Below, piece after piece: positions 17,100-23,753 of a DNA stretch of 24,933 nucleotides. Source of the stretch: SUP05 sp964577715. Lineage in GTDB: Bacteria > Pseudomonadota > Gammaproteobacteria > PS1 > Pseudothioglobaceae. Position numbers and translations under genes: made by a program. The first letter of the stretch is position 1, and each line of letters begins with the position of its first letter. The stretch is taken from NCBI GenBank assembly GCA_964577715.1, contig CAZOAA010000023.1, positions 1-24,933 of the forward strand, written 5' to 3'. The notes beneath the pieces were generated by a model, which had not been told where the DNA came from, did not search any database, and worked only from the letters and a program-made list of their open reading frames with translations.

Positions 17100-17271
17100 A
17101 CCAGATTAATTGATCTTATGTGCGCATTTATTAATAGGGCAATAATTAACATTTCTGTTTATTCCTTAAATTTTACAGTGTAAGATACACAGTTAATCGT
17201 AACGTTTTAATATAAATTTATAAAAATTCCTTATTTTTGATGAATTTTTTCATAGTATCGCTATATAAATA
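17100..17271. promoter_or_regulatory. Divergent control region between msbA and 17272 gene
   Basis: A 172-base, very AT-rich region between two divergent starts. It contains an operator-like 19-base imperfect palindrome at 17175-17193 (ACAGTGTA, aga, TACACAGT; seven of eight pairs match). Another short repeat, ATGAA/TTCAT, occurs at about 17240-17253. I could not find a convincing -35/-10 pair for either gene, so promoter positions are left open. Confidence 0.4.
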
Positions 17272-18189
17272 ATGAGAGCATTAATTTCATATTCTTATTA
17301 TGACTGGTTTGCCTTATATCCAATAAAATCCTTTTTTAAATATATTAGAAATAGGATTGTGTCAAATCTATACGTATTAAAAAAGAGTAAAAATACTAGT
17401 AATTTTTTAAAAAAATGTAAACACCTTAATGATCAAAATATTATTTTAGTGATTGCATTTGAGCAACCATGGGTAATTGAATGGTTGTTAAAAATGTCTA
17501 AAAAGTATGTAACAGATGCAACGATAGTAGTGTTTGATAACTCTCGAGACAAGTCAAAGAGAGTTAAAATTAAAGAGGTTTGCAAGTCTCAGAATACTTT
17601 ATATTTACCCCTCCCAGAGAACAATACAAAACATGCAAATAGGTCCCATTCACTAGCCATGCAATGGATTTTTGATAATATAGTGAAAGTTATTAAGCCA
17701 AAATCTTTTACATATATTGATCATGATTTAATACCAGTAAAAAGTATTAGCATCTCAAAGCTATTAGGCAATCAAGATTTTTATGGATGGCTTAAAATTG
17801 GTGAAAAAAGGCGCAACCCTAACTCATGGAATTTGTGGGCTGGTTATTGTATTTATAGATATGATAACGTCAGGGATAAAGATTTGTACTTTATGTACGA
17901 TTTTCCTCAAGGACTGGATACCGGTGGCGGTAACTATGGAGCTTTGTATCATGGCTATAATAGACATAAGATGAATTTCTCCTGCCTTTCTGACGTTAAA
18001 ATTAAAGTGCCAGGTGTTGGTATTGTAAACAATATACAAGTTCTTGATGACAGTTGGTATCATATTGGCAGCGTAAGCTACAATGACAACTTCGCATCAA
18101 AAAAAGACTACTGTGTTTTACTTTCTAAAGCTGTTGATTCTGGTGTTGAGTGGGATGATTTGCTGGTAACACAAAAAATTGTAGAATAG
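17272..18189 (+). CDS. Putative GT-A fold glycosyltransferase, family not recognised
   Basis: 305-residue protein that I cannot place in a named family. The central part has the order expected of a GT-A nucleotide-sugar transferase: a beta strand ATIVVFDNS (83-91) like the first GT2 diphosphate-binding loop, then NRSHSLAM (123-130). An acidic DHD at 150-152 (FTYIDHDLIPV) could bind the metal. LWAGYCIYR (188-196) is followed by LDTGGGNYG (215-223), and a C-terminal WYHIGS holds H264. There is no signal peptide; a basic aromatic N-terminus (FFKYIRNRIV) could sit at the membrane. It is alone downstream of the msbA divergent region and 32 bases before a WaaG-like gene, so a core sugar transferase is the best guess. 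Confidence 0.6.
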   Translation: MRALISYSYYDWFALYPIKSFFKYIRNRIVSNLYVLKKSKNTSNFLKKCKHLNDQNIILVIAFEQPWVIEWLLKMSKKYVTDATIVVFDNSRDKSKRVKIKEVCKSQNTLYLPLPENNTKHANRSHSLAMQWIFDNIVKVIKPKSFTYIDHDLIPVKSISISKLLGNQDFYGWLKIGEKRRNPNSWNLWAGYCIYRYDNVRDKDLYFMYDFPQGLDTGGGNYGALYHGYNRHKMNFSCLSDVKIKVPGVGIVNNIQVLDDSWYHIGSVSYNDNFASKKDYCVLLSKAVDSGVEWDDLLVTQKIVE

Positions 18190-18221
18190 TTATTTTGATC
18201 TTTTAATTTTATTGGCGTAAC

Positions 18222-19256
18222 ATGAGAAAAATATATTTAATTCGCGCCAATAAAACAAAATATGGCGGTGCTGAAAATTATTTATCTCTTTTATCTATTG
18301 CATTAAAAGAGATAAATGTTAGTCATCAGGTGATTAACTCAATTTTCCCAAAACTTATACCATCATGGTTAAGGGTAGTTCTGTTTAATTTACAGGTTTG
18401 TTTAATTAAAAAAGATAAGTTTTATTTTTCTCTTGATAGAATTACTTGTCCTGATATTTATCGTGCAGGTGATGGTGTACATAAAGTATTTTTAAATATT
18501 GAAAAAAAATCAAAAACCAATCCTCTTCATCCGGCGTACCTATTTTTGGAAAAAAGATGTTTTAATAAAGCAAAGCATATTATTGCAAATTCACAAATGG
18601 TTAAAAATGAAATTATCAATACTTATAAAATAAATTCAAAAAAAATTAGTGTTATTTATAACGGCATTAAAATTAAAAAAATTGACTATCAGAATTCTTT
18701 TAATAAACTATCAAAAGAATTTTTGTTAAACAAAGATCAGAAAGTGTTACTCTATGTAGGTAGTGGCTTTCAGAGAAAGGGGGTTAAAGAGCTTTTGCAA
18801 ATCATATCGCAGCTAAATAATTTAGATGCAAAATTGTTTGTGGTAGGAAAAGAGAAGAATATTGAGGATTATCAAGAATTTTGTCATAAATTAAAAATTG
18901 CAGATCAAGTTATTTTTACTGGACCCAGAGAAGATGTGGATGATTTTTACTCAATTGCTGATATTTTTTTATTGCCAACGCATTACGAGCCATTCTCAAA
19001 CACAGTATTGGAAGCCATGAGTTTTAAAAATGCAGTATTTACAACTAAGCAGAATGGGGCTAGTGAGATTCTAGATGGTGATTTTGTAATGAGTAACCCA
19101 AAAGATTTTTCAGTAGTGTCATTAATAGGGGAATTATTGAAAGACAATAAAAAGTTAGAAAATATAAAAAAACAAAATAGATCGAAGTCTCAGCAATTTT
19201 CTATTGAAAATAATTTACAAGAGACTTTGAAAGTCATTAATGAAACTATTAATTGA
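18222..19256 (+). CDS. WaaG-like LPS core GT4 glycosyltransferase
   Basis: 344-residue GT-B transferase. GGAE is at 15-18. The segment DIYRAGDGVHK (78-88), preceded by SLDRITCP, is a hallmark of WaaG-like core transferases from Campylobacterota and relatives. The linker YNGIK is followed by YVGSGFQRKGVKELL (178-192), and the E-x7-E pair is E256/E264 in YEPFSNTVLEAM. WaaG adds the first glucose to heptose II, which agrees with waaF (heptosyltransferase II) being the next gene and overlapping by 17 bases. The glucose specificity is an inference from the family; the length is somewhat shorter than E. coli WaaG (374). Confidence 0.82.
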   Translation: MRKIYLIRANKTKYGGAENYLSLLSIALKEINVSHQVINSIFPKLIPSWLRVVLFNLQVCLIKKDKFYFSLDRITCPDIYRAGDGVHKVFLNIEKKSKTNPLHPAYLFLEKRCFNKAKHIIANSQMVKNEIINTYKINSKKISVIYNGIKIKKIDYQNSFNKLSKEFLLNKDQKVLLYVGSGFQRKGVKELLQIISQLNNLDAKLFVVGKEKNIEDYQEFCHKLKIADQVIFTGPREDVDDFYSIADIFLLPTHYEPFSNTVLEAMSFKNAVFTTKQNGASEILDGDFVMSNPKDFSVVSLIGELLKDNKKLENIKKQNRSKSQQFSIENNLQETLKVINETIN

Positions 19257-20160
19257 GCTTCCAACTTGGTTAGGTGATTGTGTAATGGCAACACCAGCGA
19301 TTGAAAATATCGTAAATTTTCACAATGAAGCTGAAATTACCTTTATTGGCTCTTTTGTGTCAATTGAGGCGATGAAAAATCATCCAAAAGTGGTAAAAAC
19401 AGTTGTTTTAAACAAAAAATATACTGATTTATATCAAATTTCAAGAGGATTAGGTAGTTTTGATGCATTTTTCTCATTTCGCAGCTCAACTCGATCAAAA
19501 TTTTTGAAATTTTTAATATCAGCTAAAAATAAGTATCAATTTAACAAAGATAAGTATAAAAATCGTCATCAAGTTGAAAAATACAATGATTTTGTTAATG
19601 AAGCACTTAACGTTAATTTTCCAGCTGGAAAATTAACGCTATCAATCATCAGCCATCAACCATCAACTAATAAGACCATAGGACTTAATCCTGGCGCATC
19701 ATACGGCAGCGCCAAACGCTGGTATCCACAGGAATTTGCTAAAGTTGCGAGTAGATTATCTGATAAATATAATATTATTATTTTTGGCGGCAAGGACGAA
19801 AAAGACATTGCAAATGATATTGAAAAAGAGCTAATTAAAAATAATATTAAAAATTATCAAAACCTTGCTGGAAAGACCGCTATCTCTGAATTAATTAGTC
19901 ATATCTCAAATTTGGATTTATTTATCACTGGAGACAGTGGCCCTATGCATGTGGCAGCCGCCTTTCAAGTGCCAACAGTTGCAATTTTTGGGCCAACTAA
20001 AGACAATGAGACCTCTCAATGGATGAATAAAAAAAGCATAATTGTAAAAAAGAACCTTGAGTGTCAGCCTTGTATGCAGCGTACTTGCCCACTAAAACAT
20101 CATGATTGTATGAAATTAATTAAGGCGAAGAATGTGTTGGAATCTGTTAAATCTTTTTAG
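19240..20160 (+). CDS. waaF: Lipopolysaccharide heptosyltransferase II
   Basis: 306-residue GT9 enzyme that adds heptose II to heptose I. It starts LIELPTWLGDCVMATPA with catalytic D13. PGASYGSAKRWYP (151-163) holds the donor-binding K159/R160, and GDSGPMHVAAA (231-241) is the sugar-nucleotide site. The C-terminal Cys motif C-x2-C-x4-C-x6-C (C275, C278, C283, C290, with HH at 287-288) is nearly the same as in Campylobacter WaaF and absent from the E. coli enzyme, which is also longer (348). It overlaps the WaaG-like gene by 17 bases and converges on rfbB with 11 bases between stops; only a weak 5-bp hairpin (20165-20178) lies there. Confidence 0.92.
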   Translation: MKLLIELPTWLGDCVMATPAIENIVNFHNEAEITFIGSFVSIEAMKNHPKVVKTVVLNKKYTDLYQISRGLGSFDAFFSFRSSTRSKFLKFLISAKNKYQFNKDKYKNRHQVEKYNDFVNEALNVNFPAGKLTLSIISHQPSTNKTIGLNPGASYGSAKRWYPQEFAKVASRLSDKYNIIIFGGKDEKDIANDIEKELIKNNIKNYQNLAGKTAISELISHISNLDLFITGDSGPMHVAAAFQVPTVAIFGPTKDNETSQWMNKKSIIVKKNLECQPCMQRTCPLKHHDCMKLIKAKNVLESVKSF

Positions 20161-20171
20161 TTGTATTGTTT

Positions 20172-21242
20172 TTACAATGTTCCAAGACGCTGCCTTTGGT
20201 AGCTTCCATCTTGCACATTCTGACACCAAGTGTTATTACTCAAATACCACTCAACTGTTTTTTTAATGCCAGTCTTAAATGTCTCATCAGGCACCCATCC
20301 TAGTTCATTGGCAATTTTTGTTGCGTCAATTGCGTATCTAACATCATGGCCAGCTCTATCCCCTACATAGGTGATCAATTCTTCGTATTTATTAATATTT
20401 TTGTGTTTGCTTGGCATAAGTTCATCTAGTATTGAACACACTGTTTTAACCACTTCAATATTTTGCATTTCATTGTGCCCACCAATATTATAGGTTTCAC
20501 CAGTTTTACCTGTAAGTGCAACATGTAATAAAGCTCTTGCATGATCATCAACGTACAGCCAATCACGTATTTGTTTGCCGTCACCATAAATTGGTAAATC
20601 CTTGCCATCTAATGCGTTGAGGATAATAAGAGGAATGAGTTTCTCTGGGAATTGGTAGGGCCCATAATTATTAGAACAGTTAGTAATCAATGTTGGCAAT
20701 GTAAAAGTACGTTGCCATGCACGTACAAGATGATCAGAGCTTGCTTTAGCCGCAGAATAGGGAGAGCTTGGTGCATATGATGTATCTTCAGTAAATAGGT
20801 CGCTTGTACCTTTTAAGTCACCATATACCTCATCGGTAGAAACATGGTGGAATCTAAAACTCTCTTTTTTATTGTTTTCTAAATTAGACCAATAGCTTCT
20901 AGCTTCCTCAAGCAAGATATAAGTGCCAACAATATTAGTTTGTATAAATTCACCAGGACCATCAATAGATCTGTCTACATGTGATTCAGCGGCTAGGTGC
21001 ATGACAATATCTGGTTTATATTGATTAAATACACGTTTAACCTCATTAGCATCGCAGATATCTACCTGCTCAAAATCGTATCTATTATTATTTGAAACAG
21101 TTTCTAGAGACTCTAAATTTCCAGCATAAGTAAGCTTGTCAACATTAACAATGCTATGATTAGTATTGTTAATAATGTGACGAATAACTGCAGATCCAAT
21201 AAATCCGGCTCCGCCAGTTATGAGTAGTTTTTTATTGATCAT
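20172..21242 (-). CDS. rfbB: dTDP-glucose 4,6-dehydratase
   Basis: Second step of dTDP-L-rhamnose synthesis: converts dTDP-glucose to dTDP-4-keto-6-deoxyglucose. From ATG 21242 the protein has 356 residues with NAD-binding GGAGFIG (10-16), the catalytic TDE at 136-138 (STDEVYGD) and Y162/K166 (YSAAK). The frame is open back to a TTG at 21269, but the ATG at 21242 follows the rfbD stop by two bases and has AAGGA correctly placed, so it is the likely start. It is the last gene of the rfbA-C-D-B operon. Family identity is certain at the motif level; the length is near the usual 355-361. Confidence 0.95.
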   Translation of the reverse strand: MINKKLLITGGAGFIGSAVIRHIINNTNHSIVNVDKLTYAGNLESLETVSNNNRYDFEQVDICDANEVKRVFNQYKPDIVMHLAAESHVDRSIDGPGEFIQTNIVGTYILLEEARSYWSNLENNKKESFRFHHVSTDEVYGDLKGTSDLFTEDTSYAPSSPYSAAKASSDHLVRAWQRTFTLPTLITNCSNNYGPYQFPEKLIPLIILNALDGKDLPIYGDGKQIRDWLYVDDHARALLHVALTGKTGETYNIGGHNEMQNIEVVKTVCSILDELMPSKHKNINKYEELITYVGDRAGHDVRYAIDATKIANELGWVPDETFKTGIKKTVEWYLSNNTWCQNVQDGSYQRQRLGTL

Positions 21243-21244
21243 TG

Positions 21245-22117
21245 TTATTCCTTTAAGGTTGCAATACAAGATTTAAGGGATTTTTTCCAATACGTGATGT
21301 CCATGTCAAAATCATGGGATATTTTATCTTTATTTATCACGGTGTTTTTTGGTCTTTTAGCAAGGGTTGGATATTGTTCTGTTGTAATGCCATTAACCTC
21401 ACAATCTATTTTTGCCAATCTAAAAATTTCCTTGGTAAAACCATACCAACTTACTTCACCTTTATTTGAGTAGTGATAAATTTGTGTTCTTTGGTTTATT
21501 TCTTTAAATTTTTTATTTTCTATGATTGTTAAAACTATACCTGCTAAATCAGTTGCATATGTTGGAGATCCTATTTGATCGCTTACTATACTTAGCTCAC
21601 TCCTTTCTTTTCCTAATCTTAGTATGGTTTTAACAAAGTTATTGCCAAACTCTGAGTATACCCAGCTTGTTCTGATAATAATGGCATTAGTTGGCATAGT
21701 ATCTTGCAATGCCTTTTCTCCGCACAATTTTGTTTTACCGTATACATTGATTGGTTTTGTTGCATCGGTCTCTAAATATGGTTTATCACTTTTTCCATCA
21801 AAAACATAATCAGTAGAGATATGAATTAGTTTAGATTTTTGTTTGTTTGTAATTTCAGCTAATTGTTTAACTGCCTGACAATTAATTTGATTAGCAAGAC
21901 CCTGCTCTTTTTCTGCCATATCAACTGCCGTATACGCTGCACAATTAACAATAATGTCAAACTTATCATTATTGTTAAAATAGTTATTAATACTATCTTG
22001 ACTACTTAGATCTAACTCATTCCTACCAACAAAGACAAAATCATTATTATTTGTACTGATTATCTTTTGAATGGATCGGCCTAATTGACCATTTTTGCCC
22101 GTAACTAATATTCTCAT
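21245..22117 (-). CDS. rfbD: dTDP-4-dehydrorhamnose reductase
   Basis: Final step of the pathway: NAD(P)H reduction of dTDP-4-keto-L-rhamnose to dTDP-L-rhamnose. The 290-residue SDR begins MRILVTGKNGQLG with the NAD(P)-binding GKNGQLG at 7-13, then STDYVFDG (101-108), and the catalytic Y126/K130 in VYGKTK. Length (about 290-300) fits RmlD. It starts nine bases after the rfbC stop and runs up to rfbB with two bases between. The Shine-Dalgarno is weak (TAAG), suggesting reliance on coupling from rfbC. Confidence 0.95.
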   Translation of the reverse strand: MRILVTGKNGQLGRSIQKIISTNNNDFVFVGRNELDLSSQDSINNYFNNNDKFDIIVNCAAYTAVDMAEKEQGLANQINCQAVKQLAEITNKQKSKLIHISTDYVFDGKSDKPYLETDATKPINVYGKTKLCGEKALQDTMPTNAIIIRTSWVYSEFGNNFVKTILRLGKERSELSIVSDQIGSPTYATDLAGIVLTIIENKKFKEINQRTQIYHYSNKGEVSWYGFTKEIFRLAKIDCEVNGITTEQYPTLAKRPKNTVINKDKISHDFDMDITYWKKSLKSCIATLKE

Positions 22118-22126
22118 AACGCTTAG

Positions 22127-22681
22127 CTATTCAAATAAATCATTAGCATTTTTGAAAGTTGGCTGTATTTTGTCCTTATCTGATAGCTGTAGATCCTCTA
22201 ATGGTAATCGCCAATCTATTGCTAGATCATTGTCATCAAAAATAAGACCTCTATCATGTTCTGGCGCATAGTAATTATCAACCTTGTAAGTAAAGGTTGC
22301 GCTATCACTTAGCACAACAAATCCATGTGCAAAGCCATGTGGAATAAAAAGTTGATATTTATTGTCTTGAGTTAGTTCAACGGCTACATGCTGGCCAAAA
22401 GTAGGGCTAGACTTACGTATATCAACTGCTACATCTAATACCCTACCTTTAATAGCCCTTACTAGTTTAGCTTGAGCATAAGGGGGTAATTGATAATGCA
22501 ATCCTCTTAATACTCCTTTGGTTGATTTGGACTCATTATCTTGGATAAAACTAATTTTATAGCCAATTTCTTCCTCAAAGAGATCATCTCTAAATGTTTC
22601 TACAAAATAGCCACGATTGTCTTCATGTATAGTAGGCTTGACCAATATTACATCAGAGATTGATTGAGGTATAAATTTCAA
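22127..22681 (-). CDS. rfbC: dTDP-4-dehydrorhamnose 3,5-epimerase (TTG start)
   Basis: Cupin-fold epimerase acting at C3 and C5 of dTDP-4-keto-6-deoxyglucose. The 184-residue product has RGYFVETF (23-30), the catalytic His62 in LRGLHYQ, K72, IPHGFAHGF (113-121), Y132, and the Asp of LSDKD (169), matching the known active-site set of RmlC. The start is TTG at 22681 in a four-base TTGA overlap with rfbA, with AGAGGAAG about six bases upstream; no ATG lies nearby before MKFIP. The TTG and overlap suggest coupled translation with rfbA. Confidence 0.95.
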   Translation of the reverse strand: MKFIPQSISDVILVKPTIHEDNRGYFVETFRDDLFEEEIGYKISFIQDNESKSTKGVLRGLHYQLPPYAQAKLVRAIKGRVLDVAVDIRKSSPTFGQHVAVELTQDNKYQLFIPHGFAHGFVVLSDSATFTYKVDNYYAPEHDRGLIFDDNDLAIDWRLPLEDLQLSDKDKIQPTFKNANDLFE

Positions 22682-23559
22682 TTGACTTCCTCTGCACGTC
22701 TTAGCAAGTATTGACCGTATTGATTTTTAACTAGTAGTTGCCCCAATTCTATGAGTTTCTTTTTGTTAATATAGCCTTGTTCAAAAGCAATCTCTTCAAT
22801 ACAAGCCACTTTTAGCCCTTGTCTTCTCTCTATAGTTTCAATAAAGGTCGAGGCTTCTAATAGGCTTTCATGAGTGCCAGTATCCAGCCAAGCGTAGCCT
22901 CTACCCATGAGTTCAACAGTTAGACGCTCTTCATCTAGATACATTTGATTAACTGAGGTAATCTCTAATTCTCCTCTATCAGATGGTACAACTTCAGATG
23001 CTTTTTTAGTCACATCGTTAGGGTAAAAGTAAAGGCCAGTTACTGCATAGTTGCTTTTAGGCTTATCTGGCTTCTCTTCAATACTAAGAGCCTTGCCAGT
23101 GGTATCAAAATCAACTACACCATAGCGCTCAGGATCATGAACATGGTAGCCAAATACGGTAGCTATATTTCTATTCTTTGCATTTGAAACTGCATTAACT
23201 AGCATGTGTCTCATGCTGTGTCCATAATAAATATTATCACCCAGTATTAAGCAAGCATCATCGTTTCCTATAAAGGATTTTCCCAGTATAAAAGCTTGTG
23301 CTAAACCATCAGGAGATGGTTGCACAATATATTCAAAGTGCATACCAATATCAGAGCCATCACCCAAAAGCTGTTCAAATCTTGGTAAGTCATCAGGTGT
23401 AGATATGATAAGTACCTCTTGAATTCCAGACAGCATCAGAACAGACAAAGGGTAGTAGATCATCGGTTTGTCGTAGATTGGCATGAGTTGTTTTGACACA
23501 CCTTTAGTCAGAGGGTATAGGCGAGTTCCTGATCCGCCAGCTAAGATTATTCCTTTCAT
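22678..23559 (-). CDS. rfbA: Glucose-1-phosphate thymidylyltransferase
   Basis: First committed step to dTDP-rhamnose: joins dTTP and glucose-1-P. The protein is 293 residues, the same as the E. coli RffH/RmlA type. GGSGTRLYP (8-16) is the nucleotide-binding loop, D108 in LGDNIYYG and D226 in WLDTG are the metal ligands, and EEKP is at 161-164. The start MKGIILAGG is canonical, though the nearest GGAG is about 14 bases upstream, further than usual. First gene of the minus-strand rfb operon; an inverted repeat (23590-23634) lies upstream and may hold its promoter or operator. Confidence 0.96.
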   Translation of the reverse strand: MKGIILAGGSGTRLYPLTKGVSKQLMPIYDKPMIYYPLSVLMLSGIQEVLIISTPDDLPRFEQLLGDGSDIGMHFEYIVQPSPDGLAQAFILGKSFIGNDDACLILGDNIYYGHSMRHMLVNAVSNAKNRNIATVFGYHVHDPERYGVVDFDTTGKALSIEEKPDKPKSNYAVTGLYFYPNDVTKKASEVVPSDRGELEITSVNQMYLDEERLTVELMGRGYAWLDTGTHESLLEASTFIETIERRQGLKVACIEEIAFEQGYINKKKLIELGQLLVKNQYGQYLLRRAEEVN

Positions 23560-23589
23560 AGTTAATTAATAAACTCCAAATCAATCAAG

Positions 23590-23634
23590 TAACAAACTAT
23601 ATTGATTTTAACTTAACATTAATATAGTTTGTTA
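23590..23634. repeat. 14-bp perfect inverted repeat upstream of rfbA
   Basis: Left arm 23590-23603 reads TAACAAACTATATT and right arm 23621-23634 is its exact reverse complement, with 17 bases between. Each arm contains TATATT pointing inward. It lies 31 bases upstream of the rfbA start and 119 bases before pgi. An operator for a dimeric regulator or an AT-rich hairpin in the rfbA leader are both possible; no U-run follows, so a terminator is unlikely. Confidence 0.6.
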
Positions 23635-23679
23635 TATTCACATAGGAAATGTTTATTCTTTTTGTTAATCTTTGGTTTT

Positions 23680-23727
23680 TTGACAAAAAATGATCAAGAA
23701 ATTTATTTTATTCTTGTGATGTATAAT
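23680..23727 (+). promoter_or_regulatory. Candidate pgi promoter elements
   Basis: A perfect TTGACA (23680-23685) is followed at 18 bases by a weak TATTTT. Separately a perfect TATAAT (23722-23727) lies 26 bases before the pgi ATG but has no -35 at the right distance. One of these probably drives pgi; I cannot tell which from sequence alone. Confidence 0.35.
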
Positions 23728-23753
23728 TTGCCAAACAAAACACTAATAGCATA

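Noticed and set aside
20161..20178. Small hairpin between waaF and rfbB as a bidirectional terminator
   Set aside because: Only five A/T-rich base pairs (ATTGT/ACAAT) with a T loop; too weak to call.
21243..21269. Upstream TTG start for rfbB
   Set aside because: It lies inside rfbD; the ATG at 21242 has a well-placed AAGGA and gives the canonical N-terminus.
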